A stretch of 30,896 nt of DNA from Elusimicrobiota bacterium (GTDB lineage Bacteria; Elusimicrobiota; Elusimicrobia; Elusimicrobiales; UBA9959), in assembly GCA_003450815.1 (NCBI GenBank), contig DMES01000010.1, positions 909 through 31,804 of the forward strand, written 5' to 3'. Positions 14,965 through 22,031 of this stretch are shown here, in pieces; the first letter of the stretch is position 1, and each line of letters starts with the position of its first letter. The notes under the pieces were generated by a model. The model was given only the letters and a program-made list of their open reading frames with translations. It searched no databases and was not told the origin of the DNA. Made by a program: the position numbers and the translations under genes.

Positions 14965-16710
14965 ATGGCAAGAAAACTTGGCGAACTGATGGTGCAGCTG
15001 CGCTGGATAACTGAGGATCAGGTCAATAAAGCACTTAAATTCCAGGTTCAGCAAAAATGCCGCATCGGAGAGGCCCTGATAAGGCTGCACTACGCGACCG
15101 AAGAGCAGGTCTCACAGGCGCTGGCCAGGCAGCTAGGAGTGACATACGCTTCCAAAGAAAACCAGATCCTTAACCCAGAAAAAGGCCAGGGCCTGGAAAA
15201 GCTGATCCCCGAAAAATTCGCAAGGGAAAATGCCGTGGCCCCGCTATTCATGGATGACAATGTCCTGGCCGTGGCGCTTACCGACCCCACAGACATTATG
15301 ATGCTTGACAACATCAAACTTGTCTGCGGGATGGAAGTACAGCCTTTTATCGCCACCAAAGCGCAAATTCTAAAAGTAATAGACTCGTTCTATCAGCAGG
15401 GCCAAGCCGACCTGATAGACAGGGCAATGGAGAAAGACGGAGACTCAAAGGACGGAGTCCCGGATGGCGATTTTGTCACTCCGGACGGGAAGCTGGATTT
15501 GGACAAGGATATTGTAGGCCAGTCAAAAGGCGCTCAGTCGATAAAGCTTATTAACGCCATCCTCAAACAGGCTATCTCGGAACGGACCAGCGATATCCAT
15601 CTTGAAAAATTTGATGAGAAAGTCTCTTTGCGCCTGCGCATTGACGGCGTACTTTACGAACGCAGCGCGCCGCCGGTGGGACTGGTTGAAAGCCTGATTT
15701 CCCGCGTCAAGATCCTTTCAAGACTTGATATTTCCGAACGGCGGCTGCCGCAGGATGGAACGTTCGCCATTAAGTACCAGAACCGTATTATTGAAGTCCG
15801 CGTTTCCGTGTGCCCCACGGTATTTGGAGAAAAACTGGTTATGCGGCTTCTTGACAAGGGCACGGTGGAGCTTAATATTGAAAAAATGGGTTTTGAGCTG
15901 CGCCAGCGCGAAGATTTTCTTAAGGCCTGCAAATCCCCGAACGGCCTTATCTTTCTGACCGGGCCCACCGGCTCCGGTAAAACCACCACATTGGGCGCCG
16001 TTTTAAATACCATTAAAACGCCTGAACTGAACATCATGACGCTGGAAGACCCCGTTGAAATAAAAATGGAAGGCATCAGCCAGGTGCAGGTACATCCCCA
16101 GATAGGCCTTACTTTCGCGTCAGGCCTGCGCTCTTTTCTCCGCCAGGATCCCGATGTTATTCTGGTCGGCGAGGTTCGCGACCAGGAAACGGCCGAGTCC
16201 TGCCTTAAAGCCGCCATGACGGGCCACCTGGTCCTTTCAACTCTGCACACCAACAGCGCTTTGGAAGCCGTGCCCCGCCTTATAGATATGGGCATAGAGA
16301 GATATCTCCTGGCAAGCACCTTGCTTTTACTGGCGGCCCAGCGCCTGGTGCGTGTGCTCTGCCCTGACTGTAAGCAGCCCTACCGTCCGCCGCAGGAAGA
16401 AATAGATATGTTAGCGGCAGAGTCGTTTATAACCCCGCTGCCCGACATTTCAAAGCTTACGTTTTATAAACCCGGAGGCTGTCCCAAATGCTTCAATATG
16501 GGCTACAGGGGCCGCAAAGCAATTTACGAGGTTTATTTCAACACTGAGGAAATGAAAAAGATCATTTATAAAGACGCCGATATCTCAAAACTAGCCGCAG
16601 CCGCCGGCAAGGGCGGCGTCTGGAATTTGCGGGCCAGCGGCTGGCGCAAGGTGGTGGCCGGCGTCACCTCGGTGGAAGAAATGCTTTCGGTAACTGTCAC
16701 TGAGAGGTAA
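14965..16710 (+). CDS. pilB: PilB/GspE-type extension ATPase
   Basis: A 581-residue hexameric motor ATPase that drives pilin polymerisation at the inner membrane. It has an N-terminal MshEN/T2SSE_N domain (L-M-V-Q-L-R-W-I-T-E-D-Q-V, about 1-150), then the N2 and RecA-like domains. Walker A G-P-T-G-S-G-K-T is at 333-340; the Walker B region L-V-G-E403-V-R-D is followed by the His-box (T-G-H-L-V-L-S-T-L-H-T-N). A tetracysteine zinc site (C466-x2-C469, C506-x2-C509) is typical of PilB/GspE. Length and motifs are intact. The MshEN domain can bind cyclic di-GMP in some relatives; whether it does so here cannot be judged by eye. No retraction ATPase PilT is found in the window. Confidence 0.95.
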   Translation: MARKLGELMVQLRWITEDQVNKALKFQVQQKCRIGEALIRLHYATEEQVSQALARQLGVTYASKENQILNPEKGQGLEKLIPEKFARENAVAPLFMDDNVLAVALTDPTDIMMLDNIKLVCGMEVQPFIATKAQILKVIDSFYQQGQADLIDRAMEKDGDSKDGVPDGDFVTPDGKLDLDKDIVGQSKGAQSIKLINAILKQAISERTSDIHLEKFDEKVSLRLRIDGVLYERSAPPVGLVESLISRVKILSRLDISERRLPQDGTFAIKYQNRIIEVRVSVCPTVFGEKLVMRLLDKGTVELNIEKMGFELRQREDFLKACKSPNGLIFLTGPTGSGKTTTLGAVLNTIKTPELNIMTLEDPVEIKMEGISQVQVHPQIGLTFASGLRSFLRQDPDVILVGEVRDQETAESCLKAAMTGHLVLSTLHTNSALEAVPRLIDMGIERYLLASTLLLLAAQRLVRVLCPDCKQPYRPPQEEIDMLAAESFITPLPDISKLTFYKPGGCPKCFNMGYRGRKAIYEVYFNTEEMKKIIYKDADISKLAAAAGKGGVWNLRASGWRKVVAGVTSVEEMLSVTVTER

Positions 16711-16730
16711 ATCAGTATAAATCAATTCGC

Positions 16731-16827
16731 CGGTATGCGGGTAGGCTAGTAGGCTGGTATGCTTACAGAAAAGCAGAATATCTCTTCTTGGCCTACCAGC
16801 CTACAGGCATACTCGCCTACTAGCTGA
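16731..16827. repeat. Intergenic hairpin of GTAGGCTG/GTATGC units between pilB and pilC
   Basis: The left arm carries GTATGC, GTAGGCTA, GTAGGCTG, GTATGC; the right arm carries the complement. GTAGGCTGGTA (16749-16759) is perfectly complementary to TACCAGCCTAC (16794-16804), and longer alternative pairings are possible because the units repeat. It sits in the 175-base gap between pilB and the pilC promoter. Confidence 0.75.
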
Positions 16828-16850
16828 AATTGTTTTCCTTTGGTTAAGTA

Positions 16851-16879
16851 TTGATTTACACAGGTTTTTTTGGTCTAAT
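16851..16879 (+). promoter_or_regulatory. Promoter of pilC, predicting a leaderless mRNA
   Basis: TTGATT (16851-16856), a 17-base spacer and TCTAAT (16874-16879). The pilC ATG begins at 16886, only 6 bases after the -10 box. That is where transcription should start, and there is no Shine-Dalgarno sequence. Confidence 0.6.
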
Positions 16880-16885
16880 TCAACT

Positions 16886-18103
16886 ATGGGAAGATTTATT
16901 TATACGGTTCAGGACGCCCAGGGTACCGTTACCACCGGCAATGTGGATGCGGATGACGAAGACCAAGCTATACAATCCCTTCAGACCAAAGGGTTGCTTA
17001 TTCTTTCCATCCAGTCCAACCAGGCCAAATCCAGGGGGATGATCAATTTCAGCAGGATGAGGAGCGGCAAGGTATCAGGCCGGGAGCTGGTTTTTTTTGG
17101 CGAGCAGATGTCAACGCTGATAGGCGGCGGCGTGCCGCTGGTGCGGGCGCTTTCCCTGTTAAGCGAGCATGCCGAAAACAAAAACCTGGCCGCGGTGCTT
17201 TCCCAGGTTACCAAAGAAGTTTCAGCGGGCGGCGCTTTTCATAAAGCCCTTGAAAAGCATCCAGGGGTTTTTGATGAGATATGGGTCTCTTTGGTGCAGG
17301 CGGGGGAGGTTTCCGGCCAGTTGCCGGCCGTGCTCAGGCAGGTGACTACTTACAGCGAATCAAAGGAAAATGTAAAATCCAAAATCATAACTGCGCTCGC
17401 CTACCCCATGGTGCTGCTGGTTATGTCGGGCGGGGTCTTGGTTTACTTCATTATTTTCATCGTTCCGATATTCGCCGGTATTTTTAAGGATTTTGATCTG
17501 AAGCTGCCGGCGCTTACCAGTTTCATAATAATGGTTTCCTTGATGCTTTCCAAATACTTCGTGCTTATGATCGTGGCCGTCATAGGCTCTATTTTCGCTT
17601 TCAAGACATATATTGCCACTCCTCCGGGGCGTCTTACCTGGAATCATGTACAGTTCAGAATGCCGCTGGTCGGCAGTTTTATGAAAAATATACAGACTGA
17701 GCGCCTTTTAACCACCATGTCCACCCTCATTCGCAGCGGGGTCAGCATACTTAACGCCGTCTCCGTGCTTGAAGGCGCTTTCAAAAAAAACCTTATTTTT
17801 CAGGGAGCTCTTAGAAACGCCAAGAACGACATCGCCAGCGGCCGCTCCATTTCCGAATCTTTTAAAAAAACCGGTATTTTTTCAGGTTTGGTAACCGATA
17901 TGATGTGGATGGGTGAGGAATCCGGCAAGCTGCCCGATATTATAACGGTGCTTTCCAAATTTTATCAGGAGCAGATCGACCAGTGGATGCGGCGCTTCTC
18001 CTCCATGATCGACCCGATACTGGTGGTGGGAGTGGGCGGCATTATAGGCGTGATAGTAATGTCCATTTTCATGCCTATCTTCCAGCTCTCTCAGATAAAG
18101 TAA
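16886..18103 (+). CDS. pilC: PilC/GspF-type inner-membrane platform protein
   Basis: A 405-residue protein. A short N-terminal domain (F-I-Y-T-V-Q-D-A-Q-G) is followed by two T2SSF repeats, each beginning with a helical cytoplasmic part. Membrane helices lie at about 170-192, 207-230 and 378-398. Conserved features include F-x-E-Q-M-S-T-L-I-G-G-G-V-P-L in the first repeat and the matching L-L-T-T-M-S-T-L-I-R-S-G-V in the second. The protein forms the rotor/platform on which PilB acts. Length is normal. It has its own likely promoter and appears leaderless. The next coding region starts 214 bases later. Confidence 0.95.
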   Translation: MGRFIYTVQDAQGTVTTGNVDADDEDQAIQSLQTKGLLILSIQSNQAKSRGMINFSRMRSGKVSGRELVFFGEQMSTLIGGGVPLVRALSLLSEHAENKNLAAVLSQVTKEVSAGGAFHKALEKHPGVFDEIWVSLVQAGEVSGQLPAVLRQVTTYSESKENVKSKIITALAYPMVLLVMSGGVLVYFIIFIVPIFAGIFKDFDLKLPALTSFIIMVSLMLSKYFVLMIVAVIGSIFAFKTYIATPPGRLTWNHVQFRMPLVGSFMKNIQTERLLTTMSTLIRSGVSILNAVSVLEGAFKKNLIFQGALRNAKNDIASGRSISESFKKTGIFSGLVTDMMWMGEESGKLPDIITVLSKFYQEQIDQWMRRFSSMIDPILVVGVGGIIGVIVMSIFMPIFQLSQIK

Positions 18104-18134
18104 TGTGTAGCGGCCAATGTAATGGTAAAAATTA

Positions 18135-18213
18135 GGTGAATGCATCATTTGCTCTTGTAGTGGCAAAGCTTGCTTTGCCTCTTCTGCGGGCAGAGCAAGT
18201 TCTGTTGTTACAT
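18135..18213 (+). repeat. Dispersed element, copy 2, hairpin upstream of the pilin operon
   Basis: This shares 44 of 45 bases with 7983-8027 (here 18155-18199). The full element forms a long hairpin: the arm starting at TGTAGTGG (about 18156-18179) pairs with the arm ending in GTTGTTACA (about 18190-18213). In DNA about seven of 24 positions mismatch, but six become G-U pairs in RNA, leaving one real mismatch. That pattern favours function as RNA. It lies between pilC and the first pilin, about 105 bases before the pilin start. Confidence 0.7.
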
Positions 18214-18317
18214 ACGAATGAAGGCTGTCAGTGAAAGACACACGGGTTTACCGAATATTTACATATAGTGAATCCCGTAATATTTCTGCCTTGTACTTTC
18301 CACAAGAGAGGAATAAT

Positions 18318-18818
18318 GTGAAAAGAAATAGAAAAGGCTTTACCCTGACGGAATTAATGGTGGTAGTGCTGATAATAGGCATACTTGCGGCCGTGGGAGT
18401 ACCTCAATTTACTAAAACCGTGGAAACCTCAAGGGCCGAAACTGCGGCCGGGATAACGCATATGATCGCAAGCGCTATCAGGATGATGACCCTGGATAAT
18501 CCCGGGACAATCATTAACGGGACTTTCACAAACTGTCCTACGACGCCTCCTCCCTGTAATCCCTACGCCGCAGGTACGAACGCCTGTAATCTTATTGCGT
18601 GCAACTATCTTACCAATATGTCTTTTTCCAGTATGCCCTACGAATATCTGGCCCTAAATTCCGGTTCGGGGCCGCGTATGCTTGCTATGTCTTATCGGAG
18701 GGTCACTGCCCGGTATCCTTGCAAGGCGGGCAAGCCTTACTGTAGCTGGACCTATTTTTGCTACGAAGACGGCTTGTGTACAGCGCAAAATGGCGCTCCC
18801 CGTGTTCCCAGTTTCTGA
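18318..18818 (+). CDS. Type IV prepilin, major-type, paralogue 1
   Basis: A 166-residue prepilin. GTG 18318 is chosen as start: AGAGAGGA lies just upstream and it yields a short basic leader (K-R-N-R-K-G) before the class III cleavage site G/F. The mature protein starts F-T-L-T-E5, with the essential Glu5, followed by the hydrophobic helix V-V-V-L-I-I-G-I-L-A-A-V-G-V-P. The C-terminal domain is Cys-rich (about ten Cys: N-C-P-T, P-P-P-C, N-A-C-N-L-I-A-C, Y-P-C, Y-C-S-W, F-C-Y, L-C-T), suggesting several disulfides. It is closely similar to the next pilin along its whole length. A TATAGT at 18264-18269 could be a -10 box. Leader cleavage would need a PilD peptidase encoded elsewhere. Confidence 0.92.
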   Translation: MKRNRKGFTLTELMVVVLIIGILAAVGVPQFTKTVETSRAETAAGITHMIASAIRMMTLDNPGTIINGTFTNCPTTPPPCNPYAAGTNACNLIACNYLTNMSFSSMPYEYLALNSGSGPRMLAMSYRRVTARYPCKAGKPYCSWTYFCYEDGLCTAQNGAPRVPSF

Positions 18819-18824
18819 AAAAGG

Positions 18825-18893
18825 AAACACAAACGGAAAGGTCAGACGATAGTAAAAGTGTGTGTGGCCGCGCTTATAGCTACCACCGTGTAA
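18825..18893 (+). pseudogene. Remnant of a PilV-like prepilin gene
   Basis: A 67-base stretch (18824-18890) aligns without gaps to 19440-19506, the start of the PilV-like gene, at 53 of 67 positions. Read in the homologous frame it still encodes a prepilin N-terminus (K-H-K-R-K-G, then Q-T-I-V-K-V-C-V-A-A-L-I-A-T-T-V) ending in TAA at 18891-18893. The start ATG has become AGG, the position of Glu5 is now Lys, and everything downstream is lost. It directly follows the stop of pilin 1, as the intact gene follows pilin 2, so pilin plus PilV was duplicated as a unit and one PilV copy decayed. Confidence 0.8.
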
Positions 18894-18942
18894 CAGGTCG
18901 CAATACACAAAATGTGGCCGCGTTGGCAGAGGCGGATGTGAC

Positions 18943-19434
18943 GTGAATAAAAGCAGAAAAGGCTTTACATTAGTTGAGGTTACGTTGGTTGTGCTGATAA
19001 TAAGCATACTTGTGGTTGTGGGAGTGCCCCAATACAAGAAATCAATGGAAACCTCGTGGGCCGCAACAGCCGCCGGAATAGCGTTTATGGTCGCAAACGC
19101 CAACAGAAGGTTCAACCTGGAGAACCCCGGCTTATACGCTTCCGGGGATTTGACCGCGTGCCCTGCGACGCCTGGTGTCTGTGTTAAAGGAGCGACAAGC
19201 GCCTGTAATCTTATTTCATGCGGGTATATTACCAATTTTCCTTTTTCAAAAATGCCGTACAACTATCTGGCCATAAATCCCAATACGGGCAGTAATCGCC
19301 AGCTTTCCCGGGCAGTTAGGAGCGACAGCGCTCGGTATCCTTGCCCCACGACCGCACTTTACTATTCGTGGGGCTATTTATGTTACACCGACGGGTCGTG
19401 TCAGGCGCAGGGCAGTGCCCCGCGTCCCCCATGA
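18943..19434 (+). CDS. Type IV prepilin, major-type, paralogue 2
   Basis: A 163-residue prepilin starting at GTG 18943, with a GAGG-containing purine stretch about 10 bases upstream. Leader N-K-S-R-K-G precedes the cleavage site G/F; the mature start is F-T-L-V-E5, followed by a hydrophobic helix (V-V-L-I-I-S-I-L-V-V-V-G-V-P-Q-Y). The globular part matches pilin 1 in layout: A-C-N-L-I-S-C, M-P-Y-N-Y-L-A-I-N-P, A-R-Y-P-C, and Y-L-C-Y-T-D-G-S-C-Q-A-Q. It has fewer Cys than pilin 1: two of the partner cysteines (in the P-Y-C-S-W and P-P-C regions) are changed or moved. The paralogues may be alternative or co-assembled subunits. Confidence 0.92.
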   Translation: MNKSRKGFTLVEVTLVVLIISILVVVGVPQYKKSMETSWAATAAGIAFMVANANRRFNLENPGLYASGDLTACPATPGVCVKGATSACNLISCGYITNFPFSKMPYNYLAINPNTGSNRQLSRAVRSDSARYPCPTTALYYSWGYLCYTDGSCQAQGSAPRPP

Positions 19435-19438
19435 AAAT

Positions 19439-19969
19439 ATGAAACAGAAACGGCAAGGTCAGACGCTGATCGAAGTGTGCGTGGCTACTATTATAGCGGC
19501 CACCGTGACTATGGGTGTTTTTTCAGTTGTCCTTTCAGGTTTCGCTTCTCAGAAGAAAGCTGATAAACGCGAGATGGCCGGCTTGATGCTCAAGCAGGCG
19601 CAGGAAACGCTGAAAAGCTATGTCAGCGCGGATCCGACTAACAGTAATTTCACTTCCGGTACCGTCCCGCTGGTAACCTCTCCCGGCTCTCCCGGCTCTC
19701 CAATTGGACATTGGCCGGCCGAGCAGGGAAATACTACTTGGGCGCTGGCTGGAGCTTTGCCACCAGGCCGCATACACATTATTACCCCGCTTTTAATCGG
19801 TACTCCCCTTGCGGACGCTGTGACGGGCTTGCCGGCCCCTTCTTTTAAATATACCGTCACCAACGTTAACTGTCTCCGTATCGGCAGTGGTATCTATGCA
19901 AGTGTTCCAATAAATGATTCTAACCAGTGCAAAGTAGTCGTTTTCGAGCTTATTTATCTGGATATTTAA
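19439..19969 (+). CDS. PilV/GspI-like minor prepilin
   Basis: A 176-residue prepilin starting at ATG 19439, four bases after the stop of pilin 2. Leader K-Q-K-R-Q-G is followed by mature Q-T-L-I-E5 and a hydrophobic helix (V-C-V-A-T-I-I-A-A-T-V). The residue after the cleavage site is Gln rather than the usual Phe/Met, as in some minor pilins. A helical stem (L-M-L-K-Q-A-Q-E-T-L-K-S-Y) and a Pro/Gly-rich globular part follow. By position and size it corresponds to PilV/GspI, part of the tip complex that primes assembly. A dead partial copy lies at 18825-18893. Confidence 0.82.
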   Translation: MKQKRQGQTLIEVCVATIIAATVTMGVFSVVLSGFASQKKADKREMAGLMLKQAQETLKSYVSADPTNSNFTSGTVPLVTSPGSPGSPIGHWPAEQGNTTWALAGALPPGRIHIITPLLIGTPLADAVTGLPAPSFKYTVTNVNCLRIGSGIYASVPINDSNQCKVVVFELIYLDI

Positions 19970-19974
19970 TATTT

Positions 19975-20643
19975 ATGATAGTTTCTTATAGAAAACCCAA
20001 AAAAGGCTTTACACTTATGGAAGTGCTTCTGTCCATGATGATTTTCGGCTTTATTATGGTCGCGCTTACCAGTATTTACTCTACGATCCAAAGGAACGTA
20101 TTGCAGGGTTACCGTCAGAATGTGTTGAAAACCAACACTACGCTGGCCATGCGCGCCATACAGCAGAGGCTTTCTGAGGCCACAAGAATAGACATGCCGA
20201 CATTTGGCGGCGCCGGGAATGAACTTCAAATTGCAGTCAATGTCGACCAGCTTACCGGCTGCAACCCCATAGTTCCGGGCGTTCCAGTTTCAGTGCATCG
20301 TTTCTTTATTTCCAATGGCCTGTATTACTGCCAGGGTAGACTTCCGGTGGCAGCGCCCTGCACAAATTTCCCTCCTATTACAGCGCCTCCTGTTTATACC
20401 TGTGTCACCGGCACGCTTGTTTTGCTTTTGAATAATGTTTCTGTATCGTCGGGTGTTCTATTTTCACGCAACTCGTTGTATGGCGGTGTGAATGAAAGAG
20501 ACACCGTGTTTGTCAACCTGAGAACTTTCTGGCGAGCGGTCAACCCTTTGGGACAACCTCTTCCACAGAATGATGTGGATTATTCTCTCAGGACTTCAGT
20601 AAAGATAAACCGTCCCGCCATGGGCCGCTCTCCGGTTGAGTAA
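19975..20643 (+). CDS. PilW/GspJ-like minor prepilin
   Basis: A 222-residue prepilin starting at ATG 19975, five bases after the preceding stop. The short leader (I-V-S-Y-R-K-P-K-K-G) is followed by F-T-L-M-E5 and a hydrophobic helix (M-M-I-F-G-F-I-M-V-A-L). A helical region (T-T-L-A-M-R-A-I-Q-Q-R-L-S-E-A-T) and a beta-rich domain follow, matching the PilW/GspJ pattern. The globular part has several Cys (G-C-N-P, Y-C-Q, P-C-T, T-C-V). No ribosome site is evident, so translation is probably coupled to the upstream gene. A longer in-frame start at 19927 would overlap the PilV-like gene and is not preferred. Confidence 0.82.
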   Translation: MIVSYRKPKKGFTLMEVLLSMMIFGFIMVALTSIYSTIQRNVLQGYRQNVLKTNTTLAMRAIQQRLSEATRIDMPTFGGAGNELQIAVNVDQLTGCNPIVPGVPVSVHRFFISNGLYYCQGRLPVAAPCTNFPPITAPPVYTCVTGTLVLLLNNVSVSSGVLFSRNSLYGGVNERDTVFVNLRTFWRAVNPLGQPLPQNDVDYSLRTSVKINRPAMGRSPVE

Positions 20644-20652
20644 CACGAACCA

Positions 20653-20681
20653 TTGAAAATGCCGATTTTCTCTGCTAGACT
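20653..20681 (+). promoter_or_regulatory. Possible promoter of the PilX-like gene, leaderless geometry
   Basis: TTGAAA (20653-20658), a 17-base spacer and TAGACT (20676-20681). The ATG at 20688 begins 6 bases after the -10 box, the same spacing as at pilC. Confidence 0.45.
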
Positions 20682-20687
20682 ATGCTT

Positions 20688-20996
20688 ATGCATTGTTTCG
20701 GTAAGAAAAAAGGAATGATACTGCTTCAGACATTGGTAATGTCTGTGATCCTTTCTATGATATCCGTGATGGTGATGCAATGGGTTCTTGGCCGCTATGT
20801 GATAGCCGTGCGCACTTACCGCTCCAATACTACCAGAATGCGCACGGAGGGCGCCAGTTCCAATCTTTTTACCACCTATTTTAATCAGAGTGTCCCGGCA
20901 TCAGGCAGTATTGTTGATTATACCACGGACAATAAAGTGGTTACATATACTGGTTCCGGCACCAGAGTTATTTTTTCTTCTGTTGAGGAACAATAG
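20688..20996 (+). CDS. Short PilX/GspK-like minor prepilin
   Basis: A 102-residue protein. The start could be ATG 20682 or 20688; 20688 is preferred because it falls where the upstream promoter predicts transcription to begin. The N-terminus is basic (F-G-K-K-K-G) and then hydrophobic (M-I-L-L-Q-T-L-V-M-S-V-I-L-S-M-I), like PilX/GspK pseudopilins. Position 5 after the Gly is Gln, not Glu; GspK-type pseudopilins are also known to lack Glu5. PilX is usually above 150 residues and GspK near 300, so this protein is unusually small. It follows PilV- and PilW-like genes as expected. It may be a reduced tip subunit, or a truncated gene. Confidence 0.65.
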   Translation: MHCFGKKKGMILLQTLVMSVILSMISVMVMQWVLGRYVIAVRTYRSNTTRMRTEGASSNLFTTYFNQSVPASGSIVDYTTDNKVVTYTGSGTRVIFSSVEEQ

Positions 20997-21029
20997 GCTG
21001 ATTTTGCCCTATACTTCCGGAGTCCTTTG

Positions 21030-22010
21030 ATGCCTCGTTCAGCTTGCCCTGCGTACCAGCTCCCGGCAGCAGGTGTTTTAACTCTTTTCTTTCTTATCCT
21101 TCCGGCCGCTGCCGGGCCGCCCGTTGCGGTTTACGGCATACCTTCGGCGCCCGGCGTTACAGGGCTGCCTTCCGGTGTGACGCATTCCGCCGTCTGGCAT
21201 ATAAAAGCCTCACCGCATTTTGAAATTTACCACGAGTCCAGTTGGTCGCCGGCCGCGATAGGCCTGGAACTTGAGCGGATGTATTCCTCCATGCGCCTTA
21301 ATCTGGCCATGTTCGCGCCGTGGATGGTAAGGGAAAAAACAAAAATTTATATTTATTCTGGCCAGAAATCATATCTGGCCGGGGAATTTGACCCGCCCAA
21401 GTGGTCAAAAGGCCTTGCCTTTCTCAGCAGAAAAACCGTGGTGGTTTATGACACCGGCGACATGCCGCAGTTGAAAGCTGTTATCGCCCATGAGCTTACC
21501 CATCTTTATTTTGAAAGTTATTTCGGCGAAAAGCTCGTTTACCCTCCGCAGTGGCTAAATGAGGGGTTAGCGGTATTTATGGAGGACAACTCCTACACCG
21601 GGGCCGGCCCCTGGGGCCGGGCGCTGCCCTATCTGTCTAAAGAACGGCTTATAGGCTTTGACAGATTTTTTACCCTGAAAATTGAAGCTCTTCCATCCGA
21701 GCGGCAGATAGGCGACTGGTACCTGCAGTCCTACGGAATAGTGTCGTATCTTTACCGTCCGCAGCAGCGTCTGCAGTTTAAAAACTTCTGCGCATTATTG
21801 CGTAACGGGGGGAAAGTAGAGACATCGCTCTGGGAGGTATACCGGATAAAAGATACGCTGGAGTTTGAAGGCAAGTGGCTATTGTGGGCCGGAAACGATA
21901 CCAGTAAACAAAATGGCGGTTTTTACTCGCTTAAGCCGTCCGCCAGTTTTAATTTCAAACCGGCGCAGTTTTCCTCGTTCGAGTTCGTTCCGTTCGGAAC
22001 GAAAAAATAA
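21030..22010 (+). CDS. Exported gluzincin metallopeptidase (peptidase MA-like)
   Basis: A 326-residue protein. ATG 21030 is chosen: GGAG (21019-21022) is 7 bases upstream. The N-terminus is a signal peptide (L-T-L-F-F-L-I-L-P-A-A-A-G). The catalytic zinc site is clear: H154-E155-L-T-H158 and the third ligand E178 in L-N-E-G-L-A-V-F-M-E, the arrangement of the peptidase MA family. A region reading E-I-Y-H-E-S precedes it. Such proteins act in the periplasm or outside the cell; the substrate is not known. It follows the minor pilins in the same orientation, so it may process exported proteins or be a substrate of the machine. The stop codon overlaps a hairpin shared with convergent uvrA. Confidence 0.82.
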   Translation: MPRSACPAYQLPAAGVLTLFFLILPAAAGPPVAVYGIPSAPGVTGLPSGVTHSAVWHIKASPHFEIYHESSWSPAAIGLELERMYSSMRLNLAMFAPWMVREKTKIYIYSGQKSYLAGEFDPPKWSKGLAFLSRKTVVVYDTGDMPQLKAVIAHELTHLYFESYFGEKLVYPPQWLNEGLAVFMEDNSYTGAGPWGRALPYLSKERLIGFDRFFTLKIEALPSERQIGDWYLQSYGIVSYLYRPQQRLQFKNFCALLRNGGKVETSLWEVYRIKDTLEFEGKWLLWAGNDTSKQNGGFYSLKPSASFNFKPAQFSSFEFVPFGTKK

Positions 22011-22031
22011 AATGTTGAGGAACAACATTTT
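22009..22031. terminator. Small hairpin between convergent genes
   Basis: AAAATGTTG (22009-22017) pairs with CAACATTTT (22023-22031) around a 5-base loop. It overlaps the stop codons of both the metallopeptidase gene and uvrA, which converge here with only about 19 bases between them. The A/T ends could act as a weak bidirectional terminator. Confidence 0.5.

Noticed and set aside
15654..16319. A 221-codon minus-strand frame opposite pilB
   Set aside because: It lies fully within the motif-rich pilB coding region and is explained by its codon bias.
18231..18317. Upstream extension of pilin 1 from ATG 18231
   Set aside because: It would place 29 extra residues before a normal prepilin leader; the GTG at 18318 has a ribosome site and gives a standard leader.
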